Below, piece by piece: positions 9,668-17,631 of a stretch of 64,000 bases of DNA (position 1 is the stretch's first letter; each line of letters opens with the position of its first letter). The DNA is from Bacteroidetes bacterium HGW-Bacteroidetes-10 (GTDB lineage: Bacteria; Bacteroidota; Bacteroidia; Bacteroidales; UBA932). The notes beneath the pieces were generated by a model that was given only the letters and a program-made list of their open reading frames with translations, had not been told where the DNA came from and did not search any database. The stretch spans positions 1 through 64,000 of the forward strand of contig PHDT01000001.1 of NCBI GenBank assembly GCA_002842695.1. Direction: 5' to 3'. A program made the translations under genes and the position numbers.

Positions 9668-11242
9668 ATGAAAAAATTGAAATTAATCATAATAAGTGTG
9701 TTTGTTCTTGGTCTCCTTAATTCATGCACAAAGGATTTCCAGGAGATTAACACAAATCCCAACAGAACGGTTGTTGGAATGATACAGCCTTCGGGTATGT
9801 TTGAACCTATACTGTACAATTCTGCTAATCAATGGCTCTATCGTACATGGTACTATAATAATGAGCTTATTCAGTTTACAGCTCACACAGGTGGTGTTAC
9901 CAGAAGAGAGCATCTTTATTTCCTGGAAGAGTCAAGAGACTGGGCCGGATTCTGGAACCATTATGCAAATTATGGCAAGAACATTGATCATATGCATGAG
10001 CTTTCGATTGAAAAAGGCGATAAATCCCTCGAGGCAATTGCTCTTACATTTAAGGCTCTGTTCTTCTCAAACATGACTGACATGTTTGGAAGTGTTCCTT
10101 ATGAGGATGCCTTCTCAGGAAGAAAAGTTGGAGGGACTTTAACTCCACGTTTCAATTCTCAAAAGGAGGTCTATCAATTTTTATTTCAGGTTCTGGAAGA
10201 GGCAAATGATATCTACGCAACCAATCCTGTTTTCCTAAATCCAAAAATGGATGGAATGTATGCTGGGAATATGGCTTCGTGGAGAAAATTCAACAACTCT
10301 CTTTATCTAAGACTCCTTTGCAGAGTAAGCGGAAGAACTGAAATGAATGTAGGAGCAAAGATGACCGAGATTCTTAATAACACTTCAAAATATCCGATTT
10401 TCACATCAAATCAGGATAATGCTACCGTTAAGTTCTCTGGTGTTGACCCATATCTTAGCGAATTTGGAGTAATGACAGAGGGTGAATTTAGTGCAAGTGG
10501 GCGTAAACTCACTCAACAGCTAATCAAAATGACTGTTCAGACAGATTTAAATGGAATTCAGGTATATGTTGATCCAAGACTCAATGTTATTGGCAAGAAA
10601 AACAACGTGGCTGCTGTAAATCCTCAAAACATCTGGATTGGCACAAAATCAGGCTGTACAGATCAGGAGAGAGCAACTGTAGACAGAGGAACTTCATGGC
10701 TTAACTATAAGGTTTTCTGCAGAAAGGATGCTCCCGCTACATATATGGACTATGCAGAAGTTAACTTTATTTTTGCCGAAGCGGCTCTTAAGGGCTGGAT
10801 CGCCGGAGGTGCAACAGCTGCCAAAACTTATTATGAAGCCGGTGTTAGAGCGTCAATGGAAAAATGGTCTGAGCAGGGCCAGTACTCAGAGCCAAAAGTT
10901 ACAATTTCAAACACTGATGTTAACACTTATCTTGCATCACCGCTGGGGTCGTGGGACCTTGCAGTAAATAAAGAGGAGTTTCTGGGGAACCAAAAATTTC
11001 TTGCTCTCTTCTGGGTAGGTATGGAAGCATATCATGAGTACAGAAGGACAGGATATCCGGTTCTTACAATAGGAGAGGGTACTATTTACAATGACCAGAT
11101 CCTTCCGACCAGAATGGGTTATCCTAATACGACAATCTCTACCAATATGGAGAATGCAAATGCAGCTCTCCAGCAAATGGGCGGGGAAAATAACATGAAG
11201 ACACCTGTGTGGTGGAGCAAACAAGCAATACAAGGAAACTGA
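9668..11242 (+). CDS. SusD/RagB-family nutrient-binding lipoprotein
   Basis: A 524-aa surface lipoprotein with lipobox LLNSC followed by TKDFQEINTNPN, the usual start of the SusD-like_2 branch. The tetratricopeptide-like helical scaffold is visible (ALTFKALFFSNMTDMFGSVPY, YMDYAEVNFIFAEAAL). It forms the lid of the preceding SusC transporter. Its immediate position after SusC, with similar size and codon use, supports a pair. No ligand can be inferred from the sequence alone. Confidence 0.9.
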   Translation: MKKLKLIIISVFVLGLLNSCTKDFQEINTNPNRTVVGMIQPSGMFEPILYNSANQWLYRTWYYNNELIQFTAHTGGVTRREHLYFLEESRDWAGFWNHYANYGKNIDHMHELSIEKGDKSLEAIALTFKALFFSNMTDMFGSVPYEDAFSGRKVGGTLTPRFNSQKEVYQFLFQVLEEANDIYATNPVFLNPKMDGMYAGNMASWRKFNNSLYLRLLCRVSGRTEMNVGAKMTEILNNTSKYPIFTSNQDNATVKFSGVDPYLSEFGVMTEGEFSASGRKLTQQLIKMTVQTDLNGIQVYVDPRLNVIGKKNNVAAVNPQNIWIGTKSGCTDQERATVDRGTSWLNYKVFCRKDAPATYMDYAEVNFIFAEAALKGWIAGGATAAKTYYEAGVRASMEKWSEQGQYSEPKVTISNTDVNTYLASPLGSWDLAVNKEEFLGNQKFLALFWVGMEAYHEYRRTGYPVLTIGEGTIYNDQILPTRMGYPNTTISTNMENANAALQQMGGENNMKTPVWWSKQAIQGN

Positions 11243-11262
11243 TTTAAATCAGAACCTTAACT

Positions 11263-12705
11263 ATGGTAAAGAAAAGATCAATAATAATATTTCTGTTTAT
11301 CCTGTTATCCTCTGCCGCCTTCGGCAGAGAGATAAAAGGAAGTGTATGTTCCGGTGAAAAAGGAATTGCAGGGATAGTTGTATCCGATGGGTTTAACTTT
11401 GCATTGACAGATAATTCAGGAGACTTCACTCTTGATATCTCACAAAAAGCAAAGTTTGTATTCATTATCACACCATCCGGCTTTACGGCTACCCGTGCTG
11501 ATGGAGTCTCTCAGTTCTTCAGAAGAATTTCAGATACTTCGGATAATTATCATTTTTCACTTAACACACTTACCGGCAAGAACGGATATGCAGTAATTGC
11601 TGTTGGTGATCCACAGACTAAAAATGATGCTCACTATTCAATATTCCAAAATGTTGCGCTTCCTGAAATAAAGAAATGTGCAGATTTTTATAAATCCATA
11701 AATATTTCTGCGATTTCAATTTATCTTGGAGATATTACATGGGATACAATGAGTCTTTTCGAAAGCCATAAAAAAGGTATGAAAAGCCTGGAGATTCCCG
11801 TATATACTACCATAGGAAATCATGACTATCAGAAAGAACTGGCGGGAGACAGTGAAGCTGCCGCTGCATACGAAGATAGTTTTGGTCCTTCTTATTACGG
11901 ATTTAATCTGGGTAACAATTACTTTATTGTTCTGGACAATATCATCTATGATACAAATAAAAAGTATACAGAAGATGTTGATGAAAAGCAGCTAAACTGG
12001 TTAAGAAAATATGCTGAGTTAATACCTGCAGGATCAAGAGTATATGTTGCAATGCACGCACCAATTAACAGATTCTGGATTAAGGATTATAAATTCACAA
12101 AAGGTCACAGCCAGCTGCTGGATATACTTTCCGGATTTAAACTCAGTTTTCTTACCGGACACACTCATATTAATACCAATATTGAATTTCTGCCTGCAGT
12201 TATGGAGCACAATGTTGCCTCCTCATGTGGTGCATGGTGGAACTCAACTTTGGCACCAGATGGAACTCCTTCCGGCTTTCAGGTTTTTGAACTGAAAGAT
12301 AAAGGGAATGAGTGGTACTACTGGTCGTTTGGTAAAGACCGGGATTATCAAATGGATATCTACTCTAAAGGTTCATTTAAATCATGCCCTGATGCACTTG
12401 TTGCAAAAATTTGGAACTGGGATAATAAATGGAAGGTAGAGTGGTTTTCTGATGATAAGTATATGGGTGAGATGAAACAATTCAGCTCAACTGATCCGGC
12501 TTATGAGAATGACATGGAACAACTTATGAGTAAAGGAAAAATTAAGAGGGCCGAATACGAAAGAGGTAATTTTTTAAAACCCCGGGAGTCATTCTTCTAT
12601 TTTTCAGCTGTCCCATCACCTTCTGCAAAACGGATACGAATTGTAGCAACTGACAGATTTGGCAGACAATACAGTAAAATAATCAAACTTGACAAAGATA
12701 TTTAA
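11263..12705 (+). CDS. Calcineurin-like metallophosphoesterase, secreted
   Basis: A 480-aa protein with a signal peptide (cleavage near AAFGR), a CarboxypepD_reg-like N-terminal domain (about 22-95), the catalytic domain and a C-terminal beta domain as in the gene at 4308, but no TIG domain. Metal motifs: GDPQ, GDITWD, GNHDYQ, AMHAP and TGHTHIN. The first motif has Gln where many relatives have His; GDPQ is also known in other calcineurin-like enzymes, so activity is likely. There is no lipobox, so it is probably periplasmic. This suggests successive cleavage: the lipoprotein acts outside and this enzyme after import. The exact substrate is not visible. Confidence 0.8.
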   Translation: MVKKRSIIIFLFILLSSAAFGREIKGSVCSGEKGIAGIVVSDGFNFALTDNSGDFTLDISQKAKFVFIITPSGFTATRADGVSQFFRRISDTSDNYHFSLNTLTGKNGYAVIAVGDPQTKNDAHYSIFQNVALPEIKKCADFYKSINISAISIYLGDITWDTMSLFESHKKGMKSLEIPVYTTIGNHDYQKELAGDSEAAAAYEDSFGPSYYGFNLGNNYFIVLDNIIYDTNKKYTEDVDEKQLNWLRKYAELIPAGSRVYVAMHAPINRFWIKDYKFTKGHSQLLDILSGFKLSFLTGHTHINTNIEFLPAVMEHNVASSCGAWWNSTLAPDGTPSGFQVFELKDKGNEWYYWSFGKDRDYQMDIYSKGSFKSCPDALVAKIWNWDNKWKVEWFSDDKYMGEMKQFSSTDPAYENDMEQLMSKGKIKRAEYERGNFLKPRESFFYFSAVPSPSAKRIRIVATDRFGRQYSKIIKLDKDI

Positions 12706-12730
12706 TAGCAAAATAATAAACTGATATCAT

Positions 12731-13972
12731 ATGAAAACGAACAAAATTTTTGTACTGATTCTCCTGGTATTTGCCGTGTTTACCTCATGCAAAAAGGAAC
12801 CGGTTGATACAGGCGATCCGTATTTCAACTTTAATGATGCTACAGAGCAAACTAGCCCTACCGGCTATAATGTAGATTACAAAGGCAATACTGCCGGAGA
12901 AAAATATATTATCAGATCAAACAGAAACTGGACAATTGTCGAGAATGGAACCAGTGACTGGGTTAGATTTTTCCCAAACGAAGGGGATGATGATGGAATC
13001 GTAAATGTAATCGTTTCTGAAAACAAAACTTTCGAAGACCGTACAACACAGTTCAAATTTATGGTTGCAGGTCAGGAGCAGCCTGTTATGTTCACAGTTA
13101 CACAGGCAAAGGCTACCCCATATCTCACAATAAAAGATGTGGAGAAGGTAAGGAATCTCAATCAGATTGAGCAGATACTTACAGTGCCTGTTCAGGCAAA
13201 TGTTCAGTACACCTATACGTCAAATGCATCATGGATGCAGTTTAGCAATGCTGTTGTTGGATCACTTGGAACAGATCTCAATTTCACCGTTTCCGAAAAT
13301 ACTGCATCTGCTTCTAGAACAGGTACAATTTCATTTACCTGTGCACAGTTTCCTGCTTTAAATGTAACTCTTACTGTTAAGCAAGAGGGTAAGAGCGAAG
13401 GAACAATTGTATTCTTTGAAGATTTCAGCTGGTTAGAATACGGAAGTCCGATCTTCTATACAACAACAGGTGAAACAAGGATGGACCTCTGGACAGAAGT
13501 TGAAAAAGGTAAGGGATGGACAAGTACGCCAAATCCTGGTTCTTCAATGCAACCACTGGTATATGCACGAAAAGGATTTATAAAACTAGGCAAAACAGGA
13601 TTTGGCGGAGATATTATAACTCCTAAGCTTACCGGAATAGTTGGCACAAAAAATGTTCTCGTTAAGTTTAAAGCTGTTCCTTATATGACAGCAGCCGGAA
13701 CAAAAGATGATACTGACTTGAAGATTAGTCTTAAAGGTCCAGGAACATTAAGTACTGCACAATTTAATATTACTAACTGGCCTAATTATACAGAAGATCC
13801 AACTTGTACAGCAATCTGGGAAGCACAGGGAACAGAACGCAACTTTACAATTACCGGAGCAACTTCTGAAACTCAGATAGTATTTCTGGGTGGAGCGTTA
13901 AACCTTACTGGTATTGGAGCCGGCAAGAACAGAATCTTCCTTGATGATATTAAAGTTTTAATTCCGAATTAA
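12731..13972 (+). CDS. BACON-domain lipoprotein, putative surface binding protein
   Basis: A 413-aa lipoprotein (lipobox FTSC, then KKEPVDTGDP). Two BACON-like beta domains cover about 35-115 and 120-205, recognisable from the repeated NWTIVENGTSDWVRFFP and ASWMQF patterns with FTVTQA and LTVKQEG ends. A C-terminal jelly-roll-like domain (about 215-413) ends in NRIFLDDIKVLIPN. BACON proteins at this position in Bacteroidetes uptake loci act as surface binding or spacer proteins. It is the last gene of the glp-Sus run before a strong terminator. No catalytic motif is seen. Confidence 0.75.
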   Translation: MKTNKIFVLILLVFAVFTSCKKEPVDTGDPYFNFNDATEQTSPTGYNVDYKGNTAGEKYIIRSNRNWTIVENGTSDWVRFFPNEGDDDGIVNVIVSENKTFEDRTTQFKFMVAGQEQPVMFTVTQAKATPYLTIKDVEKVRNLNQIEQILTVPVQANVQYTYTSNASWMQFSNAVVGSLGTDLNFTVSENTASASRTGTISFTCAQFPALNVTLTVKQEGKSEGTIVFFEDFSWLEYGSPIFYTTTGETRMDLWTEVEKGKGWTSTPNPGSSMQPLVYARKGFIKLGKTGFGGDIITPKLTGIVGTKNVLVKFKAVPYMTAAGTKDDTDLKISLKGPGTLSTAQFNITNWPNYTEDPTCTAIWEAQGTERNFTITGATSETQIVFLGGALNLTGIGAGKNRIFLDDIKVLIPN

Positions 13973-13993
13973 AACATTAATATGTTATATATA

Positions 13994-14030
13994 AAGGAGT
14001 TGTCATAATTATTATGGCAGCTCCTTTTTT
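13994..14030 (+). terminator. Rho-independent terminator of the glp-Sus operon
   Basis: A 15-bp stem (13994-14008 with 14012-14026, two G-U pairs in RNA), a 3-base loop and a run of six T. It follows the BACON lipoprotein stop by 22 bases. Confidence 0.85.
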
Positions 14031-14052
14031 AATGTTAAAAAATTAATTTTGG

Positions 14053-15306
14053 TTATTGTTTTGGGGTAAAGTACTTGACAAGCTGTGGAGATTTTCCTGC
14101 AATCAGAAGGTCTCTCATATACTCCATATATGGCCATGAATTATTAAAAAAGAACTTGAAACCTTCGCAGAGAGAGTTTCGATTACCATCATTTAATTTC
14201 GACGTTTCAAATCTGTGTTTCGGGCATTCTCCCCTGCAAACAGACAGATATTTACACGATTTGCATTCTGAAGGCAAAGAGTTTTTCTTATTAAGTCCAA
14301 AATCAAATCTTTTCTGAGATCTGTAAATATCCAAAAGAGAAGATTCCAGTATGTTACCAAGTTTGAAATCAGGATATACAAAATGATCGCAGGGGTATAC
14401 ATCACCATTATGTTCAACAACTAATGCTTCTCCGCATGTATCGTTCATTGAGCATAAACCGGGAGCAACATTGCTATGCTGTGCCAGTGTCGAGTCAAAC
14501 AGCTGAACAAAGTAGTCACCGATATCATTTTTAACCCAATATTTGAAAATGTCAAACATGAACTCTCCGTAAGCAAGTGAAGATACGCTCCATGGTGCAT
14601 AAACTGCTCCTGCAGTTCCGGGATTAACTATAAGTGGCCTCTTGCCATCTCTTTCAATGATATGCTCTGAAGCAGGCAGAAACTGCATATAGTGGCTGCC
14701 TGTACTTTTCAAGAACTGATAAACTTCAAGACCTCTGCCTTCAGATACCTTATTTACAACACTTAAAGTATTAAATTGAGTATTGTGTTTCTTTAGAATA
14801 TTGAGGCCATTCATTACATTTTTAAACGTTGGTTTCCCGGCTTTGTTCACTCTGGATGAGTTGTGAATATCTTCAGGCCCGTCAACAGAAATGCCAATAA
14901 GAAAATTATTTTCAGAGAAGAAATCTGCCCACTCATCTGTCAATAAAATACCATTAGTTTGTAATGAATTATTAATCTCTTTGCCCAGTGCATATTTATT
15001 CTGAAGTGCCAGAGCCTTTTTATAAAAATCAATTCCAAGAAGAAGGGGCTCTCCGCCATGCCAGAGAAATGATACCTCAGGTACATCATTTGCCGTAATA
15101 TATTGCTTTATATACTCTTCAAGCAAAGATTCAGACATTACAGGCTGATTATGGGCATACTGTTCAGATTTATCAAGATAGTAGCAATAGTTGCAATCCA
15201 GATTGCACATTGATCCAGCAGGTTTAACCATCGTTGAAAAGGCAACAGGTCCGGACTGTTTAAGAGCATATTCAAATGAAATAGACTGGGGTTTCCTCAT
15301 AATCAT
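14053..15306 (-). CDS. Radical SAM/SPASM protein, anaerobic sulfatase-maturating enzyme family
   Basis: A 417-aa radical SAM enzyme. The 4Fe-4S/SAM motif CNLDCNYCYYLDK is near residue 33, and the WHGGEPLLLG motif follows. The C-terminal SPASM region holds the auxiliary-cluster cysteines (CSMNDTC, CDHF, CKSCKYLSVCRGECPKHRF). This matches anSME proteins, which convert Cys or Ser in sulfatases to formylglycine. No sulfatase is present in the window, so the partner is elsewhere or this is another peptide-modifying SPASM enzyme. The start may be ATG 15306 or 15300. It is divergent from the asparaginase gene. Confidence 0.8.
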   Translation of the reverse strand: MIMRKPQSISFEYALKQSGPVAFSTMVKPAGSMCNLDCNYCYYLDKSEQYAHNQPVMSESLLEEYIKQYITANDVPEVSFLWHGGEPLLLGIDFYKKALALQNKYALGKEINNSLQTNGILLTDEWADFFSENNFLIGISVDGPEDIHNSSRVNKAGKPTFKNVMNGLNILKKHNTQFNTLSVVNKVSEGRGLEVYQFLKSTGSHYMQFLPASEHIIERDGKRPLIVNPGTAGAVYAPWSVSSLAYGEFMFDIFKYWVKNDIGDYFVQLFDSTLAQHSNVAPGLCSMNDTCGEALVVEHNGDVYPCDHFVYPDFKLGNILESSLLDIYRSQKRFDFGLNKKNSLPSECKSCKYLSVCRGECPKHRFETSKLNDGNRNSLCEGFKFFFNNSWPYMEYMRDLLIAGKSPQLVKYFTPKQ

Positions 15307-15352
15307 TAATCTTGGTAAGCATTCCTGTTGGATATTTACTGTAGATTATTGA

Positions 15353-15360
15353 CAAATTTA
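15353..15360 (-). promoter_or_regulatory. Promoter -7 element for the radical SAM gene
   Basis: On the minus strand TAAATTTG fits TAnnTTTG and lies about 46 bases before the start codon. No clear TTTG -33 box is seen. It lies 13 bp from the divergent + strand element. Confidence 0.4.
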
Positions 15361-15373
15361 CGGAATACAATGC

Positions 15374-15381
15374 TATTTTTG
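15374..15381 (+). promoter_or_regulatory. Promoter -7 element for the asparaginase operon
   Basis: TATTTTTG fits TAnnTTTG, 41 bases before ATG 15423. A TTG at 15349-15351 is a poor -33 candidate with a long spacer. Confidence 0.4.
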
Positions 15382-15422
15382 TATAATTGTCAGGAGAATT
15401 TATAATTAATACATTTCAAAAA

Positions 15423-16442
15423 ATGAAATTCAGATTATTTGCAACGCTGATTCTAACACTTGCCTGCGGTCAGCTTATTTATTCTCAGAGTAGTTTTCAG
15501 CCTCGTAAATGGTCAATAGTTATCCACGGTGGGGCAGGAGGAGCTCCAAAGTCAATGACTCCTGAGAGGAAAGCATTGTATGAGAAACATTTGCTGGAAG
15601 CTCTGGAAATTGGCAGAAAAATGCTGAGTGAAGGAAAAAGTAGTCTTGACGTTGTCCAAAAGGTTGTTAACTACATGGAGGACTGCCCTCTGTTTAACGC
15701 AGGAAAAGGTGCAGTAATGAATATTGATGGAATTCATGAACTCGATGCTGCAATAATGGACGGTTCAAATCTCAAAGCCGGCGCTATAGCAGGAGTAAGA
15801 GATGTAAGGAATCCGGTTAACGCAGCCCGACTGGTCATGGACAGCACTGCTCATGTTCTGTTAATTGGAGAGGGCGCATCAGCCTTTGCAAAAGAGATGA
15901 AGCTGGAAATTGTAGATAATTCATATTTTTCAACACAGGCCAGAACTAATCAGCTCAACAGTATTAAAAAGGGAGAAGAGACAAAAGACCCCCGTGGTAC
16001 TGTTGGTTGTGTTGCTCTCGATATAAACGGGAACCTTTCTGCTGCTACATCAACGGGTGGAATGTCAGGAAAAAAATGGGGAAGAGTAGGAGATGTCCCT
16101 GTAATTGGTGCAGGTACTTATGCAAACAATGCAACAGCTGCAATTTCATGTACAGGCCATGGAGAATACTGGATAAGAAGGGTAGTTGCGTTTGATATTT
16201 CGGCATTGATGGAATACAGGGGTTATTCTCTTGAAAAGGCAACCAATTCTGTTTTATTCGACAAAATTGATCCTATGGGAGGATCAGGAGGCGGTATTAT
16301 TGCCGTTGACCATGATGGTAATATTACAATGGCATTTAATACCGGTTTAATGCACAGAGCATGGGCGAAGTCAACCGGAGAGTATGGTGTAGGTGTACTC
16401 AAAGGCGAGGAGAAAGTATTCAGATCAAACAATGAAAAATAA
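15423..16442 (+). CDS. Isoaspartyl peptidase / L-asparaginase (Ntn hydrolase)
   Basis: A 339-aa plant-type asparaginase that removes beta-aspartyl residues from dipeptides and can deamidate asparagine. A signal peptide ends near LIYSQS, so it works in the periplasm. Family motifs: IHGGAGG, NAGKGAVMN, LDAAIMDG, and GTVGCVALD, where the Thr becomes the N-terminal nucleophile after self-cleavage; GGMSGKKWGRVGD follows. I start at ATG 15423, because the upstream TTG start would put 12 extra residues before a normal signal peptide. It overlaps or abuts a dicarboxylate-type transporter gene, which fits release and uptake of aspartate. Confidence 0.9.
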   Translation: MKFRLFATLILTLACGQLIYSQSSFQPRKWSIVIHGGAGGAPKSMTPERKALYEKHLLEALEIGRKMLSEGKSSLDVVQKVVNYMEDCPLFNAGKGAVMNIDGIHELDAAIMDGSNLKAGAIAGVRDVRNPVNAARLVMDSTAHVLLIGEGASAFAKEMKLEIVDNSYFSTQARTNQLNSIKKGEETKDPRGTVGCVALDINGNLSAATSTGGMSGKKWGRVGDVPVIGAGTYANNATAAISCTGHGEYWIRRVVAFDISALMEYRGYSLEKATNSVLFDKIDPMGGSGGGIIAVDHDGNITMAFNTGLMHRAWAKSTGEYGVGVLKGEEKVFRSNNEK

Positions 16443-17625
16443 AATGAAACACAAACCGGGACTTCTTTTAAAGATAGTTATAGCCATACTGCTTGGAATT
16501 CTTTCTTCGTTTATACTTCCAATTCCTGTTGTCCGAGTTTTCGTAACTTTTAATTCAATATTCAGCAATTTTCTGGGTTTTATAATACCTCTGATAATCC
16601 TTGGTCTTGTAGCTCCAGGTATCGCAGACCTGGGTAAAGGAGCCGGACGGTTGTTAGGAATAACTACTGCATTAGCATATGGATCGACTCTTCTTGCCGG
16701 ATTCTTTTCGTACTTTACTACCAGATGGTCAATGCCTTTAATTATTGATAAAAATAGCAGTTTTACCTCACTTGAAACTTTGACAGGAACAGAAATAAGT
16801 CCATTTTTTTCTGTTGATATGCCTCCTTTAATGACGGTAACTACAGCTTTGATTTTTGCTTTTGTACTGGGACTTGGAATTGCCAGTATAAGTGGCTCTG
16901 CCTTAAAGAGCTCACTATCTGAATTCAGGGATCTCGTGACTGTTGTTATAGTTAAAGTAATTATTCCATTCCTTCCACTTTACATTTTTGGCATTTTTCT
17001 AAAAATTGCAGAAGAGGGTCAGGCGGTGATGATTATGAACCTGTTTTTTAAGGTTATAATCGTAATTTTTGCCATGCACATTCTATTGCTCTTATTCCAG
17101 TACAGTTTAGCAGGAATGATTACAAAAAGGAATCCTGTAAAGGCGTTAATTACAATGCTTCCCGCATATATGACCGCCCTGGGAACACAGTCATCTGCAG
17201 CCACAATTCCTGTAACGCTCGCTCAGGCAAAGAAAAACGGAGTTGACGAAGAGCTGGCAGATTTTGTGATTCCTCTTTGCGCAACAATTCACCTTGCAGG
17301 AAGTATGCTCAAGATTGTTGCATGTGCATTTGCAATTATGTGGATGCTTGATATGCCTGCGGGGCTTGATTTATTCACAGGGTTTATATTTATGCTTGGT
17401 ATCACAATGGTGGCAGCTCCGGGAGTACCGGGAGGCGCAATTATGGCAGCAGTAGGAGTTTTACAGTCAATGCTCGGATTTGATCAATATGCAATAGGAC
17501 TTATGATTGCCTTGTATATAGCAATGGATAGTTTTGGCACCGCTGCAAATGTGACAGGCGACGGGGCGATTGCTCTTATAGTTAATAAGATACACTCAAA
17601 AGGCAAGAAAAATAAAGAAAGTTAG
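16432..17625 (+). CDS. SLC1/DAACS-family dicarboxylate or amino-acid:cation symporter
   Basis: A 397-aa inner-membrane transporter. Signature motifs: the hairpin QSSAATIPVTLAQ, CATIHLAGSM, and the substrate/Na+ region GTAANVTGDGAIALIVNKI near the C-terminus, with PGVPGGAIMAA in hairpin 2. These match SstT/GltP-like secondary transporters for aspartate, glutamate, serine or dicarboxylates. ATG 16432 overlaps the asparaginase gene by 11 bases; ATG 16444 lies one base after its stop and is as good. The pairing suggests import of aspartate released in the periplasm. The substrate is inferred. Confidence 0.85.
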   Translation: MKNKMKHKPGLLLKIVIAILLGILSSFILPIPVVRVFVTFNSIFSNFLGFIIPLIILGLVAPGIADLGKGAGRLLGITTALAYGSTLLAGFFSYFTTRWSMPLIIDKNSSFTSLETLTGTEISPFFSVDMPPLMTVTTALIFAFVLGLGIASISGSALKSSLSEFRDLVTVVIVKVIIPFLPLYIFGIFLKIAEEGQAVMIMNLFFKVIIVIFAMHILLLLFQYSLAGMITKRNPVKALITMLPAYMTALGTQSSAATIPVTLAQAKKNGVDEELADFVIPLCATIHLAGSMLKIVACAFAIMWMLDMPAGLDLFTGFIFMLGITMVAAPGVPGGAIMAAVGVLQSMLGFDQYAIGLMIALYIAMDSFGTAANVTGDGAIALIVNKIHSKGKKNKES

Positions 17626-17631
17626 AATAGT

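Noticed and set aside
14053-15306. Sulfated-glycan utilisation near the anSME-like gene
   Set aside because: No sulfatase gene lies anywhere in the window; the maturase alone does not support such a locus.
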